A stretch of DNA of 64,000 nucleotides, taken from Paracoccaceae bacterium. Lineage in GTDB: Bacteria > Pseudomonadota > Alphaproteobacteria > Rhodobacterales > Rhodobacteraceae. This document shows, piece after piece, positions 25,351 through 34,861 of the stretch. How positions within the stretch are numbered: the stretch's first letter is position 1; each line of letters begins with the position of its first letter. The notes below the pieces were generated by a model that searched no databases, was not told where the DNA came from, and was given only the letters and a program-made list of their open reading frames with translations. A program made the translations under genes and the position numbers. The stretch spans positions 1 through 64,000 of the forward strand of contig REER01000100.1 in assembly GCA_007694945.1 (NCBI GenBank), read 5' to 3'.

Positions 25351-25435
25351 GACTGTATGCCTTATTATCCTTTTTCATAGTGTCCAGTTCAAGGTAAGAC
25401 ATGCGCAAATCGCATGATCAGCCGGAGGAGATTCC

Positions 25436-26659
25436 ATGCCGCTCGACAAACCTGCCCTCAAACCCAAGGACGCGCCCGAACTTGGCCGCTTCACCTGGGA
25501 GGACCCGCTGCTGCTGGAAAGCCAGTTGTCCGAAGACGAGCGCATGCTGCGCGACGCCGCGCATGAATTCGCGCAATCCACGCTGCAGCCGCGCGTGATC
25601 CAGGCGTTTCGCGAGGAATCGAGCGACCCGGAACTGTTCCCCCTGATGGGACAGGCGGGACTCCTGGGTGCAACGCTGCCCGAGCAATATGGGGGCTTGG
25701 GAGCGAACTACGTGACCTACGGGCTTATCGCGCGCGAGATCGAGCGGGTTGATTCGGGCTATCGCTCGATGATGTCGGTGCAAAGCTCGCTGGTGATCTA
25801 CCCGATCTATGCTTATGGCTCCGAGGCACAGCGTGAGAAATATCTGCCGGGGCTGTGCTCGGGCGAGTTGATCGGCTGTTTCGGACTGACCGAACCAGAT
25901 GCGGGCTCTGACCCGGCGGGGATGAAGACGCGGGCCGAGAAAACCGCCAATGGCTATCGCATCACCGGCTCGAAGATGTGGATTTCCAATTCGCCCTTCG
26001 CCGATGTCTTTGTCATCTGGGCGAAATCCGACGCGCATGGCGGGCGGATTCGCGGCTTCGTGCTGGAAAAAGGCATGAAGGGGCTCTCCGCGCCGAAGAT
26101 CGAGGGCAAGATCTCGCTTCGCGCCTCGACCACCGGCGAGATCGTGATGGATGGAGTCGAGGTTGGCGAGGAGGCACTGCTGCCGCATGTCGAAGGTCTC
26201 AAAGGCCCGTTCGGCTGCCTCAACCGCGCGCGCTACGGCATTGCCTGGGGGGTGATGGGGGCGGCTGAATTCTGCTGGCATGCTGCGCGGCAATACGGGC
26301 TTGACCGCAAGCAGTTCGACAAGCCGCTGGCGGGTACGCAGCTGTATCAGAAGAAACTCGCTGACATGCAGACCGAGATCACGCTGGGGCTGCAGGCTGC
26401 GTTGCAGGTCGGCCGGTTGATGGACCGGGCGCAGGGCGCGCCCGAGATGATCAGCCTGATCAAGCGAAACAATTGCGGCAAGGCGCTGGATATCGCGCGG
26501 GTCTCGCGCGACATGCATGGCGGCAACGGGATTTCCGAGGAGTATCAGGTGATCCGGCATATGGTTAATCTCGAGACCGTGAACACTTATGAGGGCACTC
26601 ATGATGTGCATGCGCTGATCCTGGGGCGCGCGCAGACGGGCCTGCAGGCGTTTTTCTGA
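25436..26659 (+). CDS. gcdH: Glutaryl-CoA dehydrogenase
   Basis: A 407-residue FAD acyl-CoA dehydrogenase of the glutaryl-CoA group, oxidising and decarboxylating glutaryl-CoA to crotonyl-CoA in lysine/tryptophan catabolism. Evidence: [37 protein letters not shown] (FAD site), [31 protein letters not shown], and the ending [24 protein letters not shown], with the catalytic Glu386 in YEGTHD. That C-terminus is typical of GcdH. GGAGGAGATTCC precedes the ATG. A good terminator follows. Confidence 0.92.
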   Translation: MPLDKPALKPKDAPELGRFTWEDPLLLESQLSEDERMLRDAAHEFAQSTLQPRVIQAFREESSDPELFPLMGQAGLLGATLPEQYGGLGANYVTYGLIAREIERVDSGYRSMMSVQSSLVIYPIYAYGSEAQREKYLPGLCSGELIGCFGLTEPDAGSDPAGMKTRAEKTANGYRITGSKMWISNSPFADVFVIWAKSDAHGGRIRGFVLEKGMKGLSAPKIEGKISLRASTTGEIVMDGVEVGEEALLPHVEGLKGPFGCLNRARYGIAWGVMGAAEFCWHAARQYGLDRKQFDKPLAGTQLYQKKLADMQTEITLGLQAALQVGRLMDRAQGAPEMISLIKRNNCGKALDIARVSRDMHGGNGISEEYQVIRHMVNLETVNTYEGTHDVHALILGRAQTGLQAFF

Positions 26660-26682
26660 CGGAATTGGGGCTTTTCCAGCAG

Positions 26683-26711
26683 CGCCGGGCTTTCGCTCGG
26701 CGTTTTTTTTT
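26683..26711 (+). terminator. Intrinsic terminator after gcdH
   Basis: CGCCGGGC (26683-26690), loop TTTC, GCTCGGCG (26695-26702), with one G-U pair, followed by eight T residues (26703-26710). The dispersed AT-rich motif begins at the end of this T-run. Confidence 0.88.
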
Positions 26712-26740
26712 GAGTATTTTTGGAAAGATGAAGATGAGGG
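26710..26740 (+). repeat. Dispersed intergenic motif, copy 2
   Basis: TTGAGTATTTTTGGAAAGAT followed by GAAGATGAGGG. It abuts the gcdH terminator T-run and its GATGAGGG end supplies the likely ribosome-binding site of the GntR-family gene. Confidence 0.65.
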
Positions 26741-26744
26741 TGTG

Positions 26745-27437
26745 ATGATCGATCGCCTGCCTGCCCATCAGATCGCCTATGCGCGGCTGCGTGACATGCT
26801 GCTTTTCGGGGAACTGGCGCCGAGGAGCGCGGTAACCATCGAGGGGCTGGTGGCGCGGCTGGGTCTGGGGATGACGCCCGTGCGTGAGGCGATAAGGCGG
26901 CTGATTGCCGAGGGGGCGCTGGAATGGCAGGGCAACCGGCGCGTGGTGGTGCCGCGTCTGGGCTTGCGCGCGCTGGAGGATCTGGGCTTTGCGCGCGCCG
27001 CGATCGAGGGGCGGCTGGGGCGGCTGGCGCTGGCGCGAATAACACCAGAGGTAATTGCCGAATTGCGTGGAGTGGATGCGCGGCTGGATGCGGCCATCGC
27101 GCGCGGGGATGTGCCGGGCTATCTGCGCGCCAATCATGCCTTTCATTTCACGCTTTATGAGCGCGCCGGGTCGGAAGTGCTCGAGGCGCTGGCGAAGTCG
27201 CTCTGGCTGCGTTTCGGACCGTCGCTGCGGGTGGTCTGTCAGGGGCCGGGAGAAGACGGCGCGCGCGGGGCCGATGGGCATGGCTTGCATCAGCCGGATC
27301 ATCACAAGGCGGCACTCTCTGCGCTGGAACGCGGGGATGCCGAGGCGCTGGAGACGGCACTAGCAGGCGATATCTTGCAGGGGGTCGCCAATATCCGGGC
27401 GGGGCTGGATGCCGGGCTTTTCGAGGTCGCGGAATAA
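26745..27437 (+). CDS. GntR-family (FCD) regulator
   Basis: A 230-residue GntR regulator of the FadR/FCD group. The winged helix is AYARLRDMLLFGELAPRSAVTIEGLVARLGLGMTPVREAIRRLIAEGAL; the C-terminal all-helical FCD domain has ANHAFHFTLYERAG and LHQPDHHKAALSALERGD, with the metal-binding His/Asp set. It lies immediately upstream of the aminotransferase gene on the same strand, and a palindrome right after its stop is a plausible operator, so it probably controls the amine catabolism genes. ATG at 26745 is chosen; GTG at 26742 is an alternative. Confidence 0.85.
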   Translation: MIDRLPAHQIAYARLRDMLLFGELAPRSAVTIEGLVARLGLGMTPVREAIRRLIAEGALEWQGNRRVVVPRLGLRALEDLGFARAAIEGRLGRLALARITPEVIAELRGVDARLDAAIARGDVPGYLRANHAFHFTLYERAGSEVLEALAKSLWLRFGPSLRVVCQGPGEDGARGADGHGLHQPDHHKAALSALERGDAEALETALAGDILQGVANIRAGLDAGLFEVAE

Positions 27438-27480
27438 TTTGATCAAATTCGCTTGACGCTTTGCAAGCCGGGAGTATCCT
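27436..27480 (+). promoter_or_regulatory. Palindromic operator and promoter of the aminotransferase gene
   Basis: AATTTGATCAAATT (27436-27449) is a perfect 14-base palindrome. Four bases later TTGACG (27453-27458), 16 bases, TATCCT (27475-27480) form a good sigma-70-type promoter. The layout (operator just upstream of -35, right after the GntR gene) suggests control by that regulator. Confidence 0.55.
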
Positions 27481-27509
27481 GCGCGCCTGTAATGACAGGA
27501 GCAGAGCCC

Positions 27510-28904
27510 ATGACATTGACCAATCTGCCGCCCACGGCCGAGTTGCAGGCGCTGGATGCGGCCCATCACATGCATCCGTTCACGGCGAATGGGGCGCTGG
27601 CGACGAAGGGCGCGCGGATCATCACCCGGGCCGAGGGTGTGCGGCTGACCGACAGCGAAGGGGCCGAGTTGATTGATGGCATGGCGGGGCTGTGGTGCGT
27701 CAATATCGGTTATGGACGGCGCGAGCTGGCCGATGCGGCGGCGCGACAGATGCAAGAGCTACCTTATTACAACACGTTTTTCCAGACCAGTCATGTCCCT
27801 GCGATCCGTCTGGCCGCGAAGCTTGCTGAACTCGCGCCGAGGGATCTGAACCATGTCTTCTTCGCGGGCTCCGGCTCTGAGGCCAATGACACCAATATCC
27901 GAATGGTGCGCCAATACTGGGCGCTGAAGGGCGCGCCGGAGCGGCGGGTGATCATCGCGCGGCGCAATGGCTATCACGGCTCGACCATGGGCGGCGGCTC
28001 GCTTGGCGGCATGGCGGCGATGCATGCGCAGGGCGGGCTGCCGATCCCCGACATCGTGCATATCGACCAGCCCTATTGGTGGGGCGAGGGCGGCGAGATG
28101 AGCCCCGAGGCGTTCGGTCTGGCGCGCGCGCGCCAGCTCGAGGCGCAGATTCAGGCGATTGGTCCGGAGCGGGTGGGGGCCTTCATTGCCGAGCCAGTGC
28201 AGGGGGCCGGGGGTGTGATCATCCCGCCAGAGAGCTACTGGCCAGAGATTCAGCGGATCGTGGACAAATATGGCATCCTGCTGATCGCCGATGAAGTGAT
28301 CACAGGTTTCGGGCGGCTGGGGGAATGGTTCGGCGTGCAGAGCTACGGTATCCGCCCGCATATCCTGACCATCGCCAAGGGCCTGTCATCGGGGTACCAG
28401 CCTATTGGCGGCTCGATTGTTTGCGACGAGGTCGCGAACACCATCGCGCAGGACGAGTTCAACCACGGCTATACCTATTCCGGCCATCCAGTGGCGGCGG
28501 CCGTGGCGCTGGAAAACCTGCGGATTCTGGAAGAAGAAGGCATCATTAACCGGGTGCATGCGGAGACTGCGCCGCATCTGGCGCAGGCCTGGGGGTCGCT
28601 GGCCGATCATCCGCTGGTGGGCGAAGCGGTCTCGCGCGGGCTGATGGCGAGTCTTGCGCTGACACCGGATAAGTCGTCGCGGGCGAAATTCCGGTCAGAG
28701 CCGGGGACAGTGGGCTATATCTGCCGCGAGTATTCCTTCGGTAATAATCTGGTCATGCGCCATGTCGGCGACCGGATGATCATCGCACCACCGCTGGTGA
28801 TCACGGCGGCTGATATTGACGAGCTGGTGTCACGGGCGCGCAAGACGCTGGATCAGACGCTGGCGCATCTGCAGGCCGAGGGGATGCTGAGGGCTGCGGC
28901 CTGA
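27510..28904 (+). CDS. Class III (omega) aminotransferase, probable polyamine aminotransferase
   Basis: A 464-residue PLP-dependent class III aminotransferase. Motifs: HPFTANGALATKGARIITRAEGVRL, GMAGLWCVNIGYGRREL, FAGSGSEANDTNIRMVRQYW, YHGSTMGGGSLGG, IADEVITGFGRLG and the PLP lysine in TIAKGLSSGYQPIGG. Such enzymes use putrescine, cadaverine or other omega-amines with pyruvate. With agmatinase and an FAD amine oxidase close by, a role in putrescine breakdown is likely; taurine or beta-alanine are alternatives. ACAGGAGCAG precedes the ATG at 27510. Confidence 0.87.
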   Translation: MTLTNLPPTAELQALDAAHHMHPFTANGALATKGARIITRAEGVRLTDSEGAELIDGMAGLWCVNIGYGRRELADAAARQMQELPYYNTFFQTSHVPAIRLAAKLAELAPRDLNHVFFAGSGSEANDTNIRMVRQYWALKGAPERRVIIARRNGYHGSTMGGGSLGGMAAMHAQGGLPIPDIVHIDQPYWWGEGGEMSPEAFGLARARQLEAQIQAIGPERVGAFIAEPVQGAGGVIIPPESYWPEIQRIVDKYGILLIADEVITGFGRLGEWFGVQSYGIRPHILTIAKGLSSGYQPIGGSIVCDEVANTIAQDEFNHGYTYSGHPVAAAVALENLRILEEEGIINRVHAETAPHLAQAWGSLADHPLVGEAVSRGLMASLALTPDKSSRAKFRSEPGTVGYICREYSFGNNLVMRHVGDRMIIAPPLVITAADIDELVSRARKTLDQTLAHLQAEGMLRAAA

Positions 28905-28910
28905 ATGCCA

Positions 28911-30218
28911 TCACGCACGCGGGCGCAGCGGGCCTTCCAGCATACTGGCGACGGCCATACCAGCGCGCAGCGCGGGCCTGCGGGGGAAAAGGAAGCGTGG
29001 GGGTGTTTTGCGGGTCAGTTGCGGCACGGCGTGACGCGCGCCCGTCAGGGCGCGCGCCACCCGGCGCCCGCCCTCGGAAGCTGCCGCAACACCATTGCCG
29101 TGCCAGCCAAGTGCAAGCCAGAGGCCCTCTGCCCCCGGTACCGGACCGATATAGGGCGCGAGGCTCGCGGTGAGGCAGACAAGACCGTTCCACTCAAACT
29201 CGGTCTCGGCGGCGCGAAACGCCGGAAAGATCATCTCGAACTCGGCCCGGGCGCGGCGGGCGAACTGAGCGACCGGGGCAGGGTGGAAGGACAGCCCGCC
29301 GCGTGCCCCGAACAGGAAGCGATTGTCAGGCAGCAGGCGGAAGTAATGCAGCAGGCGACGGGTATCATAGGCCATCAGATGCCGCGTCCAGCCCTGCGCG
29401 TTGCGTTCGGCCTCGGTCAAAGGGCGCGTCACCATGATGTTGGACATCACCGGCAGGATGCGCCGTGCGAGCCAGCGCGGCAGACGCTCGTCGCTATAGC
29501 CATTGGTGGCAATCAGCACCTGTGCCGCCTGCACGCGGCCGCTTGCCGTCCGCAATTCCCAGCCGCCTGCCACCGGCTCGGCGCATGTGACGCGGCTGTC
29601 GCCGTGGATAATCACGCCTGCCGCCTGCGCCGCCCGCGCAAGGCCGGTGACATAGGCATAGGGGTGAAGGCCGAAGCCGGGCTCGGTGAGTTCTCCGCCA
29701 TGATAAACGGCTGTGTCGAAGCCCTCGGCGCGCAATTGCGCGGGGTCCAGCAGCGCGCCCCCGTCGCGGCGCATCCGTGCCCAGTCGCGTGCGCTGGCGG
29801 CAAGGCGCAATTCGCCCGTCTCAGACACCTGCGCGTCGATGTCATAGCGCGCGATGCTATCGGCAACGCAGGTGATGGCATCCACCTCGAAACGCTCCCA
29901 TTCCTCGGCCGCATTGGCGCCATGCAGCCGGGTGATGGTGCCCGGCTCGAGCATCGTGCCGCCCAGACAGCAGAAGCCGCCATTGCGCCCCGAAGCCCCC
30001 CAGCCGGGCTGCGCGGCCTCGAGCACGACAACGCGCGCGCCATGGCGCTCGACCAGTTCCAGCGCAGCATTGAGCCCGGCATAGCCTGCGCCGATGATCG
30101 CGACATCCGCCTTGGCCCGCGATGCAAGGGGCGGGCAAGCAGGAACGTGCGGGCAGGTGGCGCGCCAGTAGCTTTCAGGCCAGCGCTGCGGGTCAAAGCC
30201 CTCAGGTTCGTAGAGCAT
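28911..30218 (-). CDS. FAD-dependent amine oxidoreductase (PuuB/DadA-like)
   Basis: A 435-residue DAO-family flavoenzyme. The N-terminal FAD motif is DVAIIGAGYAGLNAALELVERHGARVVVLEA, then PGWGASGRNGGFCC; the C-terminal FAD region is GLWLALGWHGNGVAAASEGGR. The order of motifs and the 40-residue N-terminal lead (PESYWRATCP) resemble gamma-glutamylputrescine oxidoreductases. It probably oxidises an amine or gamma-glutamyl-amine. It is convergent with the aminotransferase (6 bases apart) and divergent from agmatinase; the arrangement supports polyamine catabolism, though no gamma-glutamylputrescine synthetase is in the window. Confidence 0.82.
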   Translation of the reverse strand: MLYEPEGFDPQRWPESYWRATCPHVPACPPLASRAKADVAIIGAGYAGLNAALELVERHGARVVVLEAAQPGWGASGRNGGFCCLGGTMLEPGTITRLHGANAAEEWERFEVDAITCVADSIARYDIDAQVSETGELRLAASARDWARMRRDGGALLDPAQLRAEGFDTAVYHGGELTEPGFGLHPYAYVTGLARAAQAAGVIIHGDSRVTCAEPVAGGWELRTASGRVQAAQVLIATNGYSDERLPRWLARRILPVMSNIMVTRPLTEAERNAQGWTRHLMAYDTRRLLHYFRLLPDNRFLFGARGGLSFHPAPVAQFARRARAEFEMIFPAFRAAETEFEWNGLVCLTASLAPYIGPVPGAEGLWLALGWHGNGVAAASEGGRRVARALTGARHAVPQLTRKTPPRFLFPRRPALRAGMAVASMLEGPLRPRA

Positions 30219-30277
30219 GAGCCTCTCGCATCAGATCACGGCGTAGGATAGAGTTTTCGGCAGCAGAGGAAAGTGGC

Positions 30278-31249
30278 ATGGCATTCGAACCCCCAGGCGA
30301 CGAGGTCGATACAGCTTTCACGCGGACAGACCCGCGCGGGCTCTCGTTTGAAAATACCTTTGCCGGGGTGCCTTCGTTCCTGCGCCGTCGCTTCACCAAG
30401 GACCTCGACGGGGTCGATCTGGCGATCACCGGGGCCTGTTTCGATCAAGCCACCTCGCATCGCCCCGGCGCGCGGTTCGGGCCGCGCGCGATGCGCGCGG
30501 CCAGCACACTCCAGCCCTGTTACCCGCCCTATGGCTGGGGCTTCGACCCCCTGAGCACCTGCCATATCATCGATTATGGCGATCTGGCCTATGACCCCGG
30601 CCATCTGGCGCACTTTCCCGAAACATTGCAGGCGCATGTCGCCACTATCCTCGAGGCCGGTGCAGGTGCGCTGACGCTCGGGGGCGATCATTTCATCACC
30701 CTGCCGATCCTGCGCGCCCATGCCGCGCGCTTTGGCCCGCTGGCGGTGATCCAGTTCGACGCCCATTCCGACCTCTGGCCCGAGGATGACCCGGCCCGTA
30801 TGGACCACGGCACGATGATGTATCGCGCGGTGCAGGAGGGGTTGATCGAACCGGACCGCTCGGTCCAGATTGGCATCCGCACCGAATGCCCGGATTATTT
30901 CGGCATCCATGTCATCGACGCGTTCGAAGTGCATGACATCGGCCCGCGCGCGGTGGCCGCGCGTATCCACGAGATCGTGGGCGATCACCCCTGCTATCTG
31001 AGCTTTGACATCGACGCGCTGGACCCCGGCTTCGCGCCGGGCACTGGCACTCCGGTCTGGAACGGCTTGACGCCCAATCAGGTCGCGGTCATCTTGCGGG
31101 CCATGGCCGGGATCAACCTCAAGGGCTGCGATGTGGTCGAGGTCTGCCCGGCGCTGGACCTGACCGAAGCCACCGCCATCATGGGAGCGCATGTGGGAAT
31201 GGAACTGATCGCACTTTATGCCTTCGCCTTGCGCGAGGCGCAGGCATGA
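30278..31249 (+). CDS. speB: Agmatinase
   Basis: A 323-residue arginase/agmatinase-family ureohydrolase, hydrolysing agmatine to putrescine and urea. The binuclear manganese ligands are in GGDHFITLP, QFDAHSDLWPEDD and SFDIDALDPGFAPGTGTPVWNGLT, and GARFGPRAMRAAS is typical of agmatinases. AGAGGAAAG lies just upstream of the ATG. It is divergent from the FAD oxidase gene and overlaps the next gene by ATGA. Guanidinobutyrase activity cannot be excluded from sequence. Confidence 0.92.
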   Translation: MAFEPPGDEVDTAFTRTDPRGLSFENTFAGVPSFLRRRFTKDLDGVDLAITGACFDQATSHRPGARFGPRAMRAASTLQPCYPPYGWGFDPLSTCHIIDYGDLAYDPGHLAHFPETLQAHVATILEAGAGALTLGGDHFITLPILRAHAARFGPLAVIQFDAHSDLWPEDDPARMDHGTMMYRAVQEGLIEPDRSVQIGIRTECPDYFGIHVIDAFEVHDIGPRAVAARIHEIVGDHPCYLSFDIDALDPGFAPGTGTPVWNGLTPNQVAVILRAMAGINLKGCDVVEVCPALDLTEATAIMGAHVGMELIALYAFALREAQA

Positions 31250-31710
31250 TCCGGATTCTGCTTCTCGCTGCGATCTTCGCTGCTCTGGCGCTGCTGGCCT
31301 ATATCCGCCTCGCGCCCTCGGACCCGGCGCGGTGGCATGAGGACCCGCGCCTTGTGACGCGGCCCAACACGCCCAATTTTCACCTGATCCGCATGGTCGG
31401 CGGCGATGCCATGCCTCAGGTCTTTCAGATGACACCCGAGGAACTGGCCGAGCGTGTGGACGAGGTCGCCCGTGCCGATGGCGCAACATTGCTGGCCGGG
31501 TCCGTGCGCGAGTTGCACATGACCTATATCAGTCGCACACCGCTGATGGGCTATCCCGATTACACCTCGGTCGTGATCGAGCCCGCAGGCGAGGGGGCGA
31601 TGCTGCTGGCCTTCGCCCGCGCGCGCTTCGGCCGTTCCGACATGGGGGTGAACCGCGCGCGGTTGGAGCGTTGGCTCGCGGCGCTCGACCGGCCCGCGCT
31701 TACCGAGTGA
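31246..31710 (+). CDS. DUF1499 membrane-anchored protein
   Basis: A 154-residue DUF1499 protein: one N-terminal membrane segment (ILLLAAIFAALALLAYI), then HEDPRLVTRPNTPNFHLIRMVGGD and MGYPDYTSVVIEP. The ending LLAFARARFGRSDMGVNRARLERWL is the family core (FxSRSRxGxxDxGxNRxRI). It is coupled to speB by an ATGA overlap. The function is unknown; it faces the periplasm by prediction. Confidence 0.85.
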   Translation: MIRILLLAAIFAALALLAYIRLAPSDPARWHEDPRLVTRPNTPNFHLIRMVGGDAMPQVFQMTPEELAERVDEVARADGATLLAGSVRELHMTYISRTPLMGYPDYTSVVIEPAGEGAMLLAFARARFGRSDMGVNRARLERWLAALDRPALTE

Positions 31711-32314
31711 GGCTGCAGCAGCCGCTCAATAGCGGGGCCGAGGGCGACATCATCACCCCGATGGCCAGCCCATAGGCCCGGTCGCTCATCCCGTCATTGC
31801 ACTCCGCTGGATAGATGAACCCGGTCGCAGGCCCGCCTAGCCCGTTGAAGAGCACCATGCGCCGCAGATCCTCGGCAATGCCACTATCCTGCGCGACCCG
31901 GATCTCCAGCCCCTCACGCGTCATCTCCGGCGTGCGGTAACTCCACGCACCGCCGGTATTCTCCAGCGACCAGAAGGGCTCGGTGCCAAAACAGCGCAGC
32001 CCCACCGGAAGATTGTAATGGTCGATATGCACGCCGCGAAGCGCCATGTAGCGCAGCGAGACCCATCCCGACTGTTCGCCGGTATTGATCTGCCCCCATG
32101 TGCCCGCATCATTGCGCGCGACGACCTCGATCCCGCGTGCATCGGGCGCGAGCCCGCCGATGATCGCGGCGCGCGCCGAAGGCTCGGCGCGTATATTGAG
32201 CACATCATCTGCAGCTACCCCCTGCACATCGTAAAGCGCGGGCAGGGGCTGCGCGGCAAGACCCAAGGGCAGGAATGCCACCAGAACAAAGGCGATATTT
32301 CTCAAGATGCGCAT
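31700..32314 (-). CDS. Exported SH3b-domain protein
   Basis: A 204-residue protein with a signal peptide (RILRNIAFVLVAFLPLGLAAQP). Residues 30-95 form a bacterial SH3 domain (VAADDVLNIRAEPSARAAIIGGL ... GWVSLRYMAL). The second half has CFGTEPFWSLENTGGAWSYRTPE and a cysteine pair region YPAECNDGMSDRAYGLAIGV, as in the COG3650-type membrane/periplasmic proteins that bind heme-like or metal ligands weakly characterised. It probably acts in the periplasm or envelope. It overlaps the convergent DUF1499 gene by 11 bases. Confidence 0.75.
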   Translation of the reverse strand: MRILRNIAFVLVAFLPLGLAAQPLPALYDVQGVAADDVLNIRAEPSARAAIIGGLAPDARGIEVVARNDAGTWGQINTGEQSGWVSLRYMALRGVHIDHYNLPVGLRCFGTEPFWSLENTGGAWSYRTPEMTREGLEIRVAQDSGIAEDLRRMVLFNGLGGPATGFIYPAECNDGMSDRAYGLAIGVMMSPSAPLLSGCCSLTR

Positions 32315-32388
32315 ATTCCCCTCCGACTAAAGTGCTTAACTCCAATATAGCCGCTGCCGCAGGACAGACGAAACGCTTTCTCTCGCGC

Positions 32389-32865
32389 TTACGCCCGCGT
32401 GTGCTCCAGCGGCAGTTCGGTGGTGTTCTTGATCTCTTCCATCGAGAGGAGTGCGGTCACATTATAGATGCTGACCTCCGAGATCAGCGCCTGGTAGAAA
32501 CGGTCATAGGCGCGCGCGTTGGCCACCCGCACCTTGAGGATATAGTCGATATCGCCCGCCAGCCGATGCGCCTCCAGCACCTCGGGCCGCGCTCGCACGG
32601 CTTCGAGAAACCGCGCCTGCCAGTCGGCCTCATGCGCCGAGGTGCGTACCAGCACGAAGAAACAGGCTTCGAGCCCCAGCGATTCGGGGTCGAGAAGGAC
32701 CGTGTCGCGCAGGATCACCCCGGCCTTGCGCAGCTTGCGGATGCGGTTCCAGACCGGAGTCTTGCTTGACCCAACCTGCCGAGCGATATCATCAAGCGAC
32801 TGGCTGGCGTCACGTTGAAGTGCGGAGAGGATGCGGCGGTCCAGATCGTCGAGCATTTCGGCCAT
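32389..32865 (-). CDS. Lrp/AsnC-family regulator
   Basis: A 158-residue Lrp-type regulator: helix-turn-helix LDDLDRRILSALQRDASQSLDDIARQVGSSKTPVWNRIRKLRKAGVI, then a RAM effector domain (FLEAVRARPEVLEAHRLAGDIDYILKV and SVYNVTALLSMEEIKNTTELPL pattern). It binds DNA as an octamer or dimers and usually senses amino acids. It diverges from the ferredoxin-NADP reductase gene across 221 bases. The target is unknown; autoregulation is common in this family. Confidence 0.92.
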   Translation of the reverse strand: MAEMLDDLDRRILSALQRDASQSLDDIARQVGSSKTPVWNRIRKLRKAGVILRDTVLLDPESLGLEACFFVLVRTSAHEADWQARFLEAVRARPEVLEAHRLAGDIDYILKVRVANARAYDRFYQALISEVSIYNVTALLSMEEIKNTTELPLEHTRA

Positions 32866-32990
32866 GACGCCTCCTTTCGATACGCGACTGGAACAGAATT
32901 CCTAAAATAGCAAGAGGAAAGACAATATTGGGGAAAAAATTCAGAAAAACCCCGAAAAACTCTTCCTTGTGACCAAAAGGCGGCTTGCAC

Positions 32991-33034
32991 TTGAGCTGTG
33001 TCAAGGCATAGTGACAGCAGAATCTGCATTCTGC
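32991..33034. promoter_or_regulatory. FNR-like box and inverted repeat upstream of fpr
   Basis: TTGAGCTGTGTCAA (32991-33004) has the TTGA-N6-TCAA form of FNR/FnrL sites, although position 5 of the left half is G. Thirteen bases later GCAGAAT-CTGC-ATTCTGC (33017-33034) is a perfect 7-bp inverted repeat. Both lie 52-96 bases before the fpr ATG and over 120 bases from the Lrp gene, so fpr is the likelier target. Confidence 0.4.
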
Positions 33035-33086
33035 AGAGCGATGCCCGATCCCTCCTCGGGCTTGATGAGAGACGAAAGCAGTCCCG

Positions 33087-33896
33087 ATGACCGAACAGAT
33101 GACGAAACCCCTCAAGCCCACACCGACGCTGCCAGATGCGCAGACCGTGACCTCGGTGACGCATTACACGGACCGGCTCTTTGCCTTCCGCTGCACCAGG
33201 CCGCGCTCGCTGCGTTTCCGCTCGGGCGAATTCGTGATGATCGGGCTGCTGGGCGAGAATGGCAAACCGCTGCTGCGCGCCTATTCCATCGCCTCGCCCT
33301 CCTGGGACGAAGAGCTCGAATTCTACTCGATCAAGGTGCCCGACGGTCCGCTGACCTCACGGCTTCAGCATATCCAGCCCGGTGAGCAGATCATCCTGCG
33401 CCCCAAACCTGTGGGCACGTTGGTGCTGGACGCGCTGCTGCCCGGCAAGCGGCTCTGGATGCTCGCCACCGGAACCGGCATCGCGCCCTTTGCCTCGCTC
33501 CTGCGTGACCCCGAGACTTGGGAGAAATACGAGCAGGTCATCGTCATGCATACCTGCCGCGATGCAGATGAGTTGACCTATGGCCGCGATCTGATCGAGG
33601 CACTGCCCGAGGATCCACTGATTGGTGAACTTGTCGAAGGCAAGCTGCTCTACTATCCGACCACCACGCGCGAAGAGGCCGAGCGCATGGGCCGCATCAC
33701 CGACAATCTCGGCTCGGGCAAGGTGTTCGCGGATCTCGGGATCCCGCCGCTCGATCCGGCGGTTGACCGCGCCATGGTCTGCGGCTCGCTGGATTTCAAT
33801 CTCGATGTGAAAGCGATCCTCGAAGAGGCCGGGCTGCGCGAAGGCGCCAATTCCGAACCAGCGGAATATGTGGTGGAAAAAGCCTTCGTGGGATAA
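33087..33896 (+). CDS. fpr: Ferredoxin/flavodoxin-NADP reductase
   Basis: A 269-residue plant/bacterial-type FNR. FAD-binding motif LLRAYSIASPSWDEELEFYSIK, NADP-binding GTGIAPFASLLRDPETW, DRAMVCGSLDFNLDVKAIL and the bacterial-subclass C-terminus EYVVEKAFVG, close to the VEKAF ending of subclass I enzymes in Rhodobacter and Azotobacter. It exchanges electrons between NADPH and ferredoxin/flavodoxin and supports oxidative stress defence and Fe-S biosynthesis. No good ribosome-binding site is evident; a start at 33087 fits family length. Confidence 0.92.
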   Translation: MTEQMTKPLKPTPTLPDAQTVTSVTHYTDRLFAFRCTRPRSLRFRSGEFVMIGLLGENGKPLLRAYSIASPSWDEELEFYSIKVPDGPLTSRLQHIQPGEQIILRPKPVGTLVLDALLPGKRLWMLATGTGIAPFASLLRDPETWEKYEQVIVMHTCRDADELTYGRDLIEALPEDPLIGELVEGKLLYYPTTTREEAERMGRITDNLGSGKVFADLGIPPLDPAVDRAMVCGSLDFNLDVKAILEEAGLREGANSEPAEYVVEKAFVG

Positions 33897-33905
33897 CCCC
33901 TGTTC

Positions 33906-33936
33906 CGCTTCATCTTATCAAAGATACTCAAAAAAG
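33906..33936 (-). repeat. Dispersed intergenic motif, copy 3
   Basis: On the minus strand: TTTTTGAGTATCTTTGATAA followed by GATGAAGCGG. It lies in the convergent gap between fpr and the corrinoid protein gene, the only copy oriented on the minus strand. Confidence 0.6.
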
Positions 33937-34004
33937 CGGGGCGCAGACTCTGCCTCCTCCAGTGATTTGAAAGGCACCCGGCCCTGCAGGCCGGTTGTAA
34001 GGGA

Positions 34005-34706
<702 letters not shown>

Positions 34707-34763
34707 GGGGCTACCCTTTTGCAGCGTTGTCGTGCCGGTCTCCGCGACCAGCGTTACTCGCTA

Positions 34764-34846
34764 TTTGCGACAGTTCGCCTCAGGACAGTGTCTTGTTTGC
34801 GACATGGCCCGGGATGGGGGCGACCTGTCGTGTGTGTCGCCTCAGG
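34764..34846. repeat. Paired direct repeats between bmt and the corrinoid gene
   Basis: TTTGCGACA occurs at 34764-34772 and 34796-34804, 32 bases apart, about three helical turns. TCGCCTCAGG occurs at 34775-34784 and 34837-34846. A 6-bp inverted repeat GGCGAC...GTCGCC (34819-34841) lies within. The pattern suits a multi-site regulator or a structured RNA on the minus strand leading into the corrinoid protein gene. Confidence 0.4.
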
Positions 34847-34861
34847 GATGCGGCAGAAATG

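Noticed and set aside
28905-30251. A 448-codon open frame antisense to the FAD oxidoreductase
   Set aside because: The FAD motif gene on the minus strand is real; the plus frame shows no recognisable domain.
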